64,000 nt of DNA, from positions 449,779,793 through 449,843,792 of the forward strand of contig NC_053037.3 in the NCBI RefSeq assembly GCF_002575655.3, written 5' to 3'. How positions within the stretch are numbered: position 1 is the stretch's first letter; each line of letters starts with the position of its first letter. The DNA is from Aegilops tauschii subsp. strangulata. Taxonomy: Eukaryota; Streptophyta; Magnoliopsida; Poales; Poaceae. The notes beneath the pieces were generated by a model. That model searched no databases. It had not been told where the DNA came from and worked only from the letters and a program-made list of their open reading frames with translations. Positions 10,554 through 21,022 of this stretch are shown one piece after another. Made by a program: the position numbers and the translations under genes.

Positions 10554-12991
10554 AGTATCGCGGCAGTGTCGTACAACTAAGGGGGGTGATGTGATGTGTC
10601 AGGCTCTGACGTCGATCACATTGATCGAGTCATCGGTCATCAAGCGGGGGCAACTGGGACAAGGTGAGGGGTCTCTGGTGGATCATAACCAACCTATACT
10701 AAGCAGTTTAGGATAAGCGGGTAAGGTAACAATTGCAGGTTACAAAATCAGGCTATGCATCAGAATAGGATCATACAAAAGCATTAGCAGTTCTAATGCA
10801 AGCATAAGAGAGAAGGGAAATGGGCGATATCTGCATCATTAAGGGAGTTTACTTGCCTGGAAGCTCTGCTGAAAAGGAAGAAGGGTCGTCGGTGACGTAG
10901 TTGATCACAGGGGCAGCATCGGTCTCAGGGTCTACCATAGAGAAGAGGGGGAAGAAACAGTAAATATAAAGCAAACAGATGCATTACTAAGCATAACACG
11001 ACAACAAGCAGTGCTATGAGTGACATAACGTAGTACTACACATTGCAAACGGAGAGGGAAAACATCCGGAGGGGTTTTCCCGGCATTTGGCATTTTCTAG
11101 ACAGATGAAAAAGAGGGGACTATCCCAGGTTCATCATGCTAGAGGCATGTGACAGATGAATGGATTGCATATTCGGTTGGATTTTTCTGAACGTTTTTCA
11201 TATATAAAACATTTTCATCGGAGCTACGGTTGAATTTATATGAATTTCCGAAGTTTAAACAATATTTTGAAATTCCTGGGTTTTATTTTAATTCAAAAAA
11301 ACTAGGCAGAAAAGGCTAGGTGAACCCGATGCAGTGCACCCAGAGATGCACTAGTGGCCGGCAGGTGGGGCCAGTCAACTGCTGTGATCAAACTTTGACC
11401 GGTCGGCGGGTCCAGTGGGGCCCGCATGTCAGTGTCTCACTTTTTTTCTATTCTTTTTTTACAGAGGGAGGGGTGGTTAGGACTAAAGGGGAATTAGCCC
11501 CGGTTGACAGTGGCCCAGCCGGCCGGCCACACGGGTGCGCACAGACGCGCAGCGGCGGCCACAGCAGATGTGGGCGGCAGCAGCCGCCGGCGGCGGTGAG
11601 TGCAACTGCCACGGATGCGCGTGGGCGGCGAAAGCGGGTGCCAGGGCGGTCAGGAGCGGCAGCGGCACGGACGGCACCGGCACGGCGGGAGGAGCAGGAG
11701 GGCGCAGGGGGTAGATGCGGGCAGCGCAAGCGACGACGGGCGCGTCGGGGGAAAGCACAGCCATGCGCGGGCGCGCGCAGCCGGGCTAGCAGGCAGCGGC
11801 GATAGGAAGCAGAGCAGCAACGGCAAGCACTAGCATCTAGCCGCGCGACAGCAATCGAGGCCAGGGCGGAGCGAGCACGGGCTAGGGCGAGGCAGGGTGG
11901 GGGTAGGGCGGCAGAGCATGTGCGCGGGTAGGCCAAGGTCGCGGCGGGAGCGGAGCTTCGGCAGTCCGGTCATGGTGAGCTTCGGCCACGGCAGAACAAC
12001 GGCGAAATAGAGGAGATTCGCGTGGGGAGGGGAATCGAAAGAGGAGCTCACATCGAGCCTGCAGAGGTTCTTAGTGGGCTCGGGGGAGACCCGGAGGTGT
12101 CGGAATCAACGGCGAAGCTCGACGGGGCGAGGAAGAAGAAGGCAGTACAGGGCTCGATGTGGTGGCTCCCGGCTCAGTCCAGTGGCACCCGAGGGCGTAG
12201 GAGATGGCGGCAAAGATCGAGGACAAGTCGGCAGGGCGAGAGGCGGCCGTGGCCGCGATATCGATGCGGCGATGGCGACGACCGCGTCGGGTGCCTCTCC
12301 AAATCGGGGAGGAGAGCGAGGGGAAGAAGGGGATAGTGGCTAGGGTTCGACCGGGGTCACGGGGTTGGCCTTGTAGGCGGCCAGGGGGCGCGGATTGCTG
12401 CCACGGGGGCTAGGCGCCGTGGATGGATGCCACGGCCTCCCCTCGTCTCCTGTAGCGAGAGGAGGGAGACAAGTGGGGGAGTGGGCTGGATTCAGTTGGG
12501 CCTAAAGGCCAGGGGGGCTGTTTTTTCCTTTTTATTCATTTTAGTTTTTTTACTTTCCTTTTTCTTATTCTGTTTTCCAATTCTTTTCAAAACATTTTTG
12601 GCTTTTATAAAATACAACACTTGCACCTAAATTGGTATAATAAAATAGGCCACTGTCAAAATTAGTTTAGCTCCAAAATAAAATAGTTTATTAATTTTTA
12701 TAATTTAAAAAGTATTTAATTTATTCTTTAGGCCACTGTTTTAATTACTTTAGGGCATTGAACAACTTTATAAAAATGTTGGTTCACCACCATAATTAGT
12801 TATGGGATATTTGCAACACTTTGAACATTTTAGTTTTCATGTTTGAGAATTTTTGTATTTCACTTATCATTTGAGTTTGAATTTGACTGGAATTTGAAAC
12901 GAGATAGAATCAAGAGTGATCACGCACTATTTAGCAAAATAATTAGCTTAACCCAGGGGTTACTGTAGCTCATCAGTACAGGGGTGTTGCA

Positions 12992-13560
12992 CCAGGTGAA
13001 CGGATGGTCAGCCCGCTTCAATGTGGCGCAGCGGTCGGAGTTGGTTTTTCCGGAGGACGCGTCCGCATTGAAGCGTGTCGGTCGTTTGGTCGCATTAGTC
13101 AGCACCGTCCTCCCGTCCGGTCACATCGCGTGACATCAATGTCGGCAGCTACGGCTCTGGGTTGGCATGAATGAGGGGCGGGAAGCGGCGCGTCTGTTTG
13201 AGAGAAAGCGTAGGAGAGGGTTTTGGGTGGGTCCGGGGTGTCGAACGCTTGCGTGGCAGCGGCCCGGACGCATGCAAAGTCCCCCCCCCCCCCCCCCCCG
13301 CGTTTGCTTCCGGTTTGCACGAAGACGAACGTCCGGACCGGTCTGCGGACGCATGCAGGACCGTGTTGAATGGCAAAACACGTCCGGCCCATGCGGTCCT
13401 GACGGATGCGGGGTGTTTGAGAGTCACCATAGATGCCCTTATGCATCGAGGTAGCTTTTGCATTTGTCGCCCCACATGTCTGGGATTTAATCGATTGTGT
13501 GTTGCGCTCTATTCACACATGAATGTGGCCCTCCTACATTGACCAATAGGCAAATCTTTA
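12992..13560. other. GC-rich decayed DNA with a 19-C homopolymer
   Basis: A C-run occupies 13281-13299, flanked by GGCCCGGACGCATGC-type sequence. The stretch ends near AGATGCCCTTA (13432-13442), which resembles the outer ends of some Triticeae DNA transposons (GGGCATCT). No matching left end was found. Overlapping ORFs on both strands look like base-composition artefacts. Confidence 0.35.
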
Positions 13561-13599
13561 AATTTGTGAAATTTTTGAAATCGATCAACTTCGTTTTAG

Positions 13600-13740
13600 T
13601 CAGGGAACATTTTTGTTGAATTTCAGGGAACATGTTTTATGATTCACGAACATTTCTAAATTCATGAACATTTTCAAAATTCATGAACATTTTTAAAATA
13701 TTTTATTTTTTTACATTATTTTTGTTGTGAGAACATTTTT
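13600..13740. repeat. AT-rich degenerate repeat (TTCATGAACATTTTTAAAA)
   Basis: At least five imperfect copies of a unit of about 20 bp with a GAACATTTTT core. Such blocks are common in decayed grass DNA transposons; no ends could be defined. Confidence 0.6.
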
Positions 13741-14790
13741 GCCTTTTTCGTACCATTTTTTATATTCTCTCACTTTTTTCAGTTTTCCTTCCTCTTTGTT
13801 TTTTTTCTTCGCTTCTCCGGATGGGCTGAGGTCCAATAGGGTGACTGGCCAGCCAACCGAAGTGAGCGTCCTAGGGCCTGTGCGTTTTGTTGAGGCGCGG
13901 CATGCTGAATAGGATCTCTCACACTTGTGGGTTATTTCACTACCAAGGGAGGGGCGAACTGGTTTTCTTCTTCATGTGTTTGTGAGGGGGTATCGGATAG
14001 CTTGCTGGTTCTGTGTCGAGTGGGTGTATCATATATGGGCCTAGGGTCATGTCTACACATGCTAGTAAAGTAGGGGAGTTCGAGAAAAAGGGAAGTCCAT
14101 TTCGATGTATATGGTCCGACGGTCCATTCGGTTATGCAGGATAAAAACTGGCGATACACTCAAACACAAACAATTAGCGATAAAAACATCAAACTAAGTT
14201 TAGTTTGGTTCTTCGATTTTCGATGTAAAAGTGCTTACCTCTAACCATAATAGCCTGGAAAAGAGGACTTAACTCACGACCGAGGAACAGCGCGGCAAAG
14301 CGCGTGTCACCCTCAACTGAAGGCCCTAACTAAGGATTGTATTGAGATAAGGCGCCACGCAAACCTTTTTGAGGCATTGATCAGAGGTGTCAAGGTGGGG
14401 ACTGTTGAGTTGTTATCCGGAATTTGTTAAGGATGGTTTCCTTCTCCACTAGCACGCACAAACCTGTCTATACATGCTTAACACTTCGAAATGTTGCCCT
14501 ATTTGCCATTGCACGGGAAAGGCATTGATCAAAGTATTCCAACAAACTGCCAACCTGGTAGGAATGATCAAAGTAGACAGATGACATGGTGCCAATGCAT
14601 ACTCGGACCATTGTTCAGGCCAACCCGAATCAAGCAAGCAAGGGCAGCGGATGATTGGTTAAACGAGAAACATGTCCATTTCTGCTGCCGGAAATGAACG
14701 AACTGCAATTCCTATACGCCCACGTCAGGAAATGTAGCCCCTTTTTCTCTTCCAACGGACGGTTTAGGAATGTAATCGTGTGCCTCTTCC
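13741..14790. other. Intergenic, nothing recognised
   Basis: Mixed-composition DNA. I see no gene, RNA or element terminus that I can support. Confidence 0.3.
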
Positions 14791-14809
14791 GTCACATTTT
14801 GAGGTGACA

Positions 14810-15000
14810 TTTTATAAGTTGACAGCCGGCCGTACATGAGAAATTTGCAGCCCTTCAAACTCCGAAGAGACCATTTCTTTCTGAACATAGTGGAGGGTAA
14901 GAGAGAGGACAAAGGAAAGCTCCCGGCAGTTGCAGAAAACTAGCAGGGGACAGCAACATGCCCGAGAACGAATCATCGGTCTTCAGCGACTTTGGTAAAG
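14810..15000 (+). other. Promoter-like segment with a possible short first exon
   Basis: CATTTTATAAGTTGACAG (about 14809-14826) offers a TATA-like box next to a W-box core (TTGAC). About 135 bp later an ATG at 14959 starts MPENESSVFSDF and is followed by a possible splice donor (TTTGGTAAAG, about 14991-15000). No second exon was found downstream, so this is at most a stranded gene start and may be chance. Confidence 0.2.
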
Positions 15001-15019
15001 CAACACTTTTGCGTTCTTC

Positions 15020-15480
15020 TCCAAGTAGTTAAATAACCAATCTGTTAACCTAGAACTGAATAAATTAAGCAGGAGTGTGGTACGAGAGACGGGACTGTGC
15101 ACGCGTCACGTCTGCAATAACCAACACTTCGTTATCTACCAGACGAATAATTAAGTTGGAAGAGTACTTGGCTATCAGATTCGATACTAAATCAAGTTAG
15201 TAGGATGTGTACCAACCACACAGCTAGCTAGTACGATAGTCTAGGGTAATTCTGGTTCTGTGCAGGCCAACAAGCAAACAGACACGAAACCCTGACCAAC
15301 CATGAATCCCTGTCTCGTGCGTCTCTCGTTGGGAAACGAGCACAAAGCGTGCAGGCCACTGTGCCAGATTTTATTCGATCGGCTCTGATCTGTCTTTGCG
15401 GGGCAGGAACATTTCTTTAATCCTCTTGCCAAGTTTATTAAGTTATTCTCAGGTTCTCACCACAAAGTTTGTCCATTAGT
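15020..15480. other. Intergenic, nothing recognised
   Basis: AT-balanced DNA with no supported feature. Confidence 0.3.
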
Positions 15481-16214
15481 TGGATGTTGGGATCTAGGCT
15501 CTGAGAGACGAACAGAGCCGAGCTACTTGCGCTGGAGAGGAAAGAAAAGCATAAAAAGAACAACAAACAAATTTTTCGATCAAGTGTTTTCTCCACATTT
15601 CCTAGGCAGCTATGGCAAACTCTTCCCCTCCAGACTTCGTCGGCGAGTCCGTGGATTCGCCTCGACGTCTCCCGTCTGTTTGCCGCTTCGGCGACGGGTG
15701 GTGGAGAGGAGAATTCTGGTGCCTTCGCTCTGGCTAGTAGTTTAGATTAAGGTATTTTTTAGTCTTCACAGGTGCAACGCTAGGGCGGATGACGACGCTT
15801 CTTCTTCGAGTTTGTCTTTCGGGTTTCGATCCTCCTCGAGCTCATCCATCTGGACGTAGTCAACGGAGCTCCGGCGTAGATTTCCGCCGTCTCCTTGGGG
15901 TGCGAGGTTAGAGGTTCTCGTCGCGCGGTGTGATGGCGAGATTTGGTGTCAGTTGTTTCAAATCTATTAAAGCGTTCAACGACGACGGCTGTGGTTCCAG
16001 GCTGGCCCTTAAGGGCACGTACATGAAGACTTCTTGACCGTCATCAACAAGATCAAGCCGGCTCCAGTAGGGAAACGACGACATCGGTGTGTTGGCGTCT
16101 CGTTATGGCGGCTGAAGTGGTCTTTAGGTGGTCTACAGACGTTGATGCAATTCTTATTACGTTTGAGGTGCTCCGTACTTCTAATGAACTTCTAAAATAG
16201 ATCTAGATCTTTTT
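15480..16214 (+). mobile_element. Probable internally deleted LINE-like (non-LTR) fragment
   Basis: The left part has a GC-rich leader and an ATG at 15611 starting MANSSPPDFVGES, which stops after 41 codons. The right part ends with a block (GATGCAATTCTTATTACGTTTG then GGTGCTCCGTACTTC) resembling 3' ends of grass LINEs, followed by a simple repeat. Most of a LINE's coding sequence would be missing. The assignment is from pattern memory only. Confidence 0.35.
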
Positions 16215-16232
16215 CACACACACACACACACA
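16215..16232. repeat. (CA)n microsatellite at LINE-like junction
   Basis: Nine CA units followed by AAAAAG, lying between two LINE-like 3' ends that face each other. Confidence 0.9.
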
Positions 16233-16235
16233 AAA

Positions 16236-16340
16236 AGTTTTTCCCATTATAAAGGAAATATATTAATGTAAAAATATATCAATTACATCCAGCTTCTGCA
16301 CCAACATGACTAAGAGCTATTCAAAACATCGAGGATGCAC
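16236..16340 (-). mobile_element. Probable LINE 3' end, minus orientation
   Basis: The reverse complement reads through GTAATTGATATATTTTT and TTAATATATTTCCTTTATAA to GGGAAAAACTTTTTG, matching the usual 3' end of Triticeae LINEs (GTAATTGGTAT...AATATATTCCCTTTATAA). Its 5' limit is unclear. Confidence 0.4.
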
Positions 16341-16509
16341 ACATCGAATTATTATGGAAGGAAAAAATTGATCAACAGAACAGTCAGCAAACAACATTTA
16401 AACTGTTGAAAGTCGGTCCGGAAAGAAAAGAAATAACTCTGAATGATAGCAAACGTGAAGAAAAACTACATGATCTTGAGACATATCCCTAGTGGCCACT
16501 CAGTCGGAG

Positions 16510-16635
16510 GGGCCGGGGACAAAATCCAAGATTGTGTGATGGCACATGTCCTACATAGGAATCATGTAGTGGCTGACTTGTTACTTTGGGGACAAATCCA
16601 ACACTGTGATGGCACACGCCCAACATATCTACAGG
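16510..16635. repeat. Imperfect direct repeat (GGGGACAAATCCAA...TGATGGCACA)
   Basis: Two related 40-bp segments at about 16514 and 16590 share GGGGACAAA(A)TCCAA and GTGATGGCACA(C/T)G. Local duplication; no function apparent. Confidence 0.5.
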
Positions 16636-17255
16636 TCACTTGCAAAGCATTTTGAATCAGGGGGCCCCTTGATCTTGAAGCTTGGCTTCTTTCTTCTTCT
16701 TTTTTACAGAATGAAGCCTATGTTTGCTTTACACAAAGTAAAATTTACGTCGACTGTAGCAAAACGAGCGTCATTAAAAATTGCATAGACCTAGATAGGG
16801 GGAGTCATGATTATGGATGGCTGTGTGTGTCGATCTTTCCCTTTCTACGCGAGTGTTGGCACTTGGCAGTCCCCAAGTAGTAATAGGGGATTAGGTGGTA
16901 CTCAGACCTCCCCACTTGGACCGCAACACGAGGGAGCCCACTTCGATTTCGACGTTACTGTGTTTTGCAGCGAATAAAGCTCCAGTACATTTCGCATCAA
17001 ATAAGATCCTGAGTGCGGATTTCTTGCTCCCTCCCGGGCTCCATGGATCCTGGTTTTTGGAAAACTCGAAATTCGTATTTCAAAGCTTCAGAAAATTCTG
17101 AAAAATTACAGATGTCCATAGGGATGTATACTACATTTCTGTAAGAAAAATATGATGAAAATACGTTTTGGTGTGAGCCGCACACACAAAAACAAAATCA
17201 TGGGCTTTCATAGTGAATATTGCATGTGCTAGAAGTACATGATTTTGTTTTTTTA

Positions 17256-17475
17256 GCTTGCACCAAAACATTTTTTTCATCATGAAAATTTAGATACATT
17301 TTTTGAACATAAAACAGTAGGAAAGGGCCCTACCATGTCTCAGATTTTCATCATAGATATCTCATGATGATTTCTAAGCTTGCACCAAAACATTTTTTTG
17401 TCATAAAAAATAGATATATTTTTTGAACATAAAACAATAGGAAAGAGCCCTACTGGGTCTCGGATTTTCATTAAT
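17256..17475. repeat. ~130-bp tandem duplication inside the inverted-repeat element
   Basis: Both copies contain AGCTTGCACCAAAACATTTT, TTTTTGAACATAAAACA and GGAAAG(A/G)GCCCTAC(T/C), in the same order. Confidence 0.75.
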
Positions 17476-17528
17476 AAATGGGAATAGAGGAGTTAGATGG
17501 GGAAAGAAAAATATTACAAGTGGTCTAA

Positions 17529-17699
17529 CTAGGCTTGCATTCCTTCCTTCAAGCTAGGTTTGGCTCTCTTCATAATTATGGCAAAGTATTCTTTGAAACT
17601 GAATATGCATGACATTAGATCCTTGGTCTGATTGTTAAAAATGATGTGGTTCATGTGTTTCCAGATATTCCAGCACCCAGCAATGAGTATTTCTTTTAA
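17529..17699 (-). pseudogene. LINE ORF2 C-terminal fragment (zf-RVT region)
   Basis: On the minus strand an open frame of 56 codons ends at a stop at 17529-17531. It contains AGCWNIWKHMNHIIFNN, characteristic of the C-terminal zinc-binding region that follows reverse transcriptase in plant LINEs (usual form CWxIWKxRNxxIF). The rest of the LINE is absent, so it is a 5'-truncated copy inserted into the inverted-repeat element. The frame itself is clean. Confidence 0.7.
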
Positions 17700-17899
17700 A
17701 GCTATGAAAATTTAGAGAAATGTAATATACATCCCTATGTACATGTGTGTTTTTCATATATTTTTAAACCTCAAAATAAAATTATTGTTGTTTTGTAAAA
17801 AAACAAAAAAAACGAGGCTCCATGGAGCGAGGGATCAAAAGCCATTTCCGCATCGCTCTCATTTATATATTTCATTTATGATCATATTTATATGTATAT

Positions 17900-18628
17900 A
17901 TATTCACAAAAAATATGTATATGTAAAAGGAAATATATATCAAGTGCTATCGTGGTTTTGGGTCCTACTTGCTCCCAAGCCATGCCATGTAAGTTGAAAT
18001 AATTTTTAAAACTAGATTGTCTAAAGCTTCATCTGCAAGGCTAGGATATACCAACTACAAATTTGACTCACACATCAAGAAAATGGGGCAAATTATAAAA
18101 AAAAAAGATGATTAATTTTATGATGCTTCTAAATTAATTTGAACGTCTACTTCGTGTAATATCATGACTGTATTACTATAACCCCATGGAAGGTAAGATG
18201 TTATCATAACTAGTAACTATGGCTAGTTGATCGTGCATTGCAACGGGGGCATACATATTTTAGTGGTTCAACTCCGATCTTGTCTGACATAAATCTTACA
18301 CCATCATATATTCATATTTTAGATTTTTGTAAGATTTGATTTGATTTGATTATGGGTAGGGGAAGACAAATAAGATTTGATTTAGGTGATGTTTTGATAA
18401 GATTTTATTTGGTTTGGTTATGGGTAAGGAAAGACAAGGAAAGTTTTGATTTAGTTGAAGTTTTGGTTAGATTTGATTTGATTGAACTAATACAGAATGT
18501 GGTGGAGAGGGACATTGGAAAGGTGGAGGCGAGGACCAACATACAACGACCGACTCCCCTTTAATAGCATACGTATGAAAAAACATAGTTATAAGTTAAA
18601 CGACAATGCTAAACAAGGAAACATGCCC
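17900..18628. other. Intergenic, with a possible small DNA element
   Basis: The phrase CTAGTTGATCGTGCATTGCAACGGGG at about 18222-18247 resembles one edge of a common Triticeae class II repeat, and CCCCTTTAATAGCATACG at about 18556 could be the other edge. I could not show inverted repeats or a TSD. Confidence 0.3.
18336..18490. repeat. Degenerate tandem repeat (GATTTGATTTGATTATGGGTA)
   Basis: Two to three imperfect units of about 70 bp, each with GATTTGATTT, TTATGGGTA(A/G)GG and AAGACAA. Confidence 0.6.
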
Positions 18629-18944
18629 CACTAGTAGAAAAACGAGCATTGGAAGTGGCACCTGGAAGTAGCTGTGACCAAGTAGAACGAAGTGGGTTGG
18701 AATACCCACACCCGAGGTTGTTGTTTTTGTCATAGTAAGCTCTAGAGGTGGTTGGTAAGCTGAAACTGCTTGCAGGAAAGATTAAAGGCGGTTAGTTCTA
18801 CGACACCGCCTCTATTCTGAACCAGCGCAAGCAATTTCTCCACCGAAACCGCCTATGGTTGGTGAGTACATCGTGGCGCGAGCTTTCCTTTCTCTTTGTC
18901 TAAGGGTTACATTATTAGAAAAAACCTTATACACAGAAACTTAC

Positions 18945-19440
18945 CAGTAGCATGGGCTAAAAAGAAGCGCTACTACAATTTACCACTAGCGCGTGTAATC
19001 TAAACGCGCTGCAGCTAAGTCCGTAGCAGTAGCGCGTCTGATGGTAGAAGCGCTACTACTTACAATTCCCCTTACTGTTCTCGCCAGGCTACCTATAGTA
19101 GTAGCGTGCCTAAGGAAAGCGCGTTGCTGCTAAGATTGTTGTAGTAGCGTGTTTTACGCAGGAAGCGCTACCGTTAAGGAAAGGAAAATGAAATGAAAAC
19201 ATATAGAAAAGTAAATGAAAATTAAATGAAAATGAAAGAAATAGAAAAAGTGGAAGGAAAAAAGAAAATGTCAACGAAAATAAATGAAAAGAAAAAATAA
19301 AGGAGAAATGCGTAGCAGCAGCGGGCTTTCTGGACAGGCGCTAAAGCTAAGTTAGTAGTAGCGCTTGTTTCTATCCGGCGCTACAGCTAACTTAGCTATA
19401 GCTAATGTAGCAGTAGCGCTTTCCCTGGAACACGCTACTG
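18945..19440. repeat. CACTA left subterminal repeats (AGTAGCGC family)
   Basis: At least ten copies of AGTAGCG(C/T) or GCGCTACT occur in both orientations, probable transposase-binding sites. A purine-rich GAAAATGAAA stretch at 19180-19310 interrupts them. Confidence 0.8.
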
Positions 19441-19744
19441 CTACTTTTGACTTAACCACGCGCGGTTCTTCCCCACGGCCACTTGCACCAAATCCAACAC
19501 GCGCGCGTCTGTTGTCGCCGCCGTCGTCGCCCGGCCGCCGCGCGCTCTCCCGTCACCCTCCGCACGCCGTCGACGCTGCCCCCGACCCCGACCTCGACGC
19601 CCCCCTACATCTCCGCCCTCCACCGTGCGCCCGCCGCCCTGACCCCGACCCCGTCCCCGACCTCGACGCCGCGTGCTCCTCTCCCTAACTCCGTCGGCGC
19701 CCGAGGTGAGCACGCCCTCCTCTTCCTCCCCTACCTCTGCCTAG
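19441..19744 (+). other. GC-rich leader-like block of the inner CACTA
   Basis: CpG-rich proline-coding-like DNA in all frames, ending near GGCGCCCGAGGTGAGCACG (about 19696-19714), a plausible 5' splice donor. It may be the untranslated first exon of the inner CACTA gene. No reading frame is convincing. Confidence 0.3.
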
Positions 19745-20520
19745 CTAGGGTTCTTAGGGTTAAATTTTAGAGTTCATCTAATTAGTTAGGGTTCATCAAA
19801 TTAGATGCTAATTAGGGCAGTAGTTGTTAAATAGAATTAGTTTTAGAGTTCATCAAATTAGTTAGGGTTAAATTTTAGAGTTCATCAAATTAGTTAGGGT
19901 CAACGAAAAAAATAGCGCGCTATAACCGTGTTATAGCGCCGTTAAAGCGTATTCGGAAAGGAAACGCTATATTTTAGCAAATTCGGCCGCTACGGCGCTA
20001 TTCACGTAATTAGCGCGCTACAGGCCGCTATAACGTTGTAGCGTGTAGCGTTATAGCGTTCAAAGTAGATGTAGGCCAACGCAGGTTTATTTGGTGGTTA
20101 CTGCATGGTAGATGTAGGCTCGGTGCTCAATGTTCAGAGTTTATATGTTGAATAGATTGACTAAAGTTTGAGATTCAGTTTAAAATTTATGCTTCCTATC
20201 TATGGCTAGATTATGTCTCTCTATGATGTTGTCTGAAGTTACTGAAATACTTTATTTCTGGATATATTTGGCATTTTTTTGCAAATGCTATTCTGAAATA
20301 TAGCACGCTATTAGCGCGTTATAACTTGTGTAGCATTTAAAGAAGGGCCACGCTATATTTTGTAGCACGCTATTTTTTTCGTTGGTTAGGGTTAAATTTT
20401 AGAGTTCATCAAATTAGTTAGGGTTCATTAAATTTTAGAGTTCACAAATTAGTTAGGGTTCATTAAATTTTAGAGTTCATCAAATTAGTTAGGGCTAAAT
20501 TTTAGAGTTCATCTAACTAG
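19745..20520. repeat. Tandem repeats TTAGGGTTAAATTTTAGAG (interrupted by a MITE)
   Basis: Units of about 28-36 bp built from TTAGGGTTAAATTTTAGAG then TTCATCAAATTAG recur before 19900 and after 20385. A further AACTAGTTTATTTTTAG repeat follows to about 20790. This is probably intronic DNA of the inner CACTA. Confidence 0.8.
19901..20384. mobile_element. hAT-like MITE with 8-bp target duplication
   Basis: The termini are CAACGAAAAAAATAGCGCGC and its inverse, GCACGCTATTTTTTTCGTTG. GTTAGGGT flanks both sides (19893-19900 and 20385-20392). An 8-bp TSD fits the hAT superfamily. The 484-bp interior is rich in CGCTATAGCG-type palindromes and has no ORF. Caution: the target is itself a repeat containing GTTAGGGT, so the duplication could partly reflect the target. 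Confidence 0.7.
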
Positions 20521-20821
20521 TTTTTTTACTGTTTTTTAGTAAGTGTTTAATAGAATTAGTAAGAAAAATAATAGAACTAGTTGAACTAGTTTATTTTTAG
20601 TAAGAATTAGTTGAATTAATAGAACTAGTTTATTTTTAGCAAAAAAATTAATTGAACTAGTTGAACTAGTTTATTTTAGTAAAAACTAGTTTATTTTTAT
20701 TTATAGTAAGTGCTCAATTGAACTAGTTGAAGTAATACAACTATTTTATTTTTAGTACGAAAATTAATAGAACTAGTTTACTTTTTTAGTTAAAGCAATT
20801 ATTCCCGCATCGACGTCGACG

Positions 20822-21022
20822 ATGCCTATCCCGCATCCTCGTCGTCGACTCGGTGGAGGAGGCCTGCTTGATCAGAGGGGCCATGTCCAGGACTGGGCTC
20901 CGCCGGGCTGGTATTGGGATGTGCTACCTTCTGGGAGGCGCAACTTGGTGAGGAGCCAGCCCGTCGTTGACCCGAACCTTCTTTGATAGCGGTCGCGTGG
21001 GCCAGTGACGGTGCGGAGGCTT
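20822..21022 (+). pseudogene. Inner-CACTA gene, 5' part, cut by an LTR retrotransposon
   Basis: From ATG 20822 a frame reads MPIPHPRRR, then HVQDWAPPGWYWDVLPSG, then two consecutive stop codons (TGA TAG, about 20981-20986), then RSRGPVTVRRL up to the insertion. The frame resumes after the 13.3-kb element at 34334 without loss (201 + 201 bases, same phase). The paired stops at a probable Trp-Trp (TGG TGG) fit G-to-A decay. I recognise it as an ORF common in Triticeae CACTA elements but know no function. As drawn it would encode about 133 residues. Confidence 0.6.

Larger units (their letters stand above)
8805..12991 (-). mobile_element. Full-length LTR (4,187 bp) of a Ty3/gypsy element, minus orientation
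   Basis: On the minus strand the LTR begins TGCAACACCCC (at 12991) and ends GGCATCACA (at 8805). It is related along its length to the LTRs at 21023-24688 and 30498-34328: shared blocks include the region near 8900-9060, the phrase TACTCATCCAAAGTACTCGC near 9235, and a central GC-rich block at 11480-12450. Because a primer site and leader follow it on the left, it is the 5' LTR of a minus-strand element. The many GC-rich ORFs at 11320-12430 are composition artefacts of the LTR. Bases 12992-12996 (CCAGG) would be one TSD arm; the other is not in view. Confidence 0.8.
17011..17858. mobile_element. Long terminal-inverted-repeat DNA element
   Basis: The two ends are inverted copies of each other. 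The left arm has GTGCGGATTTCTTGCTCCCTC then GGCTCCATGGA; the inverted right arm has GATGCGGAAATGG, GATCCCTCGCTCCATGGAGC. Inward, a second matching pair is CCATAGGGATGTATACTACA (about 17116) and its inverse at about 17720-17745. Arms total about 130 bp. No TSD was identified, so the superfamily is open. The interior holds a tandem duplication (17256-17475) and a LINE fragment. Confidence 0.6.

Noticed and set aside
11320..12430. Several 90-160-codon ORFs on both strands
   Set aside because: GC-rich LTR block; low-complexity Arg/Ala/Pro/Gly translations overlapping in all frames.
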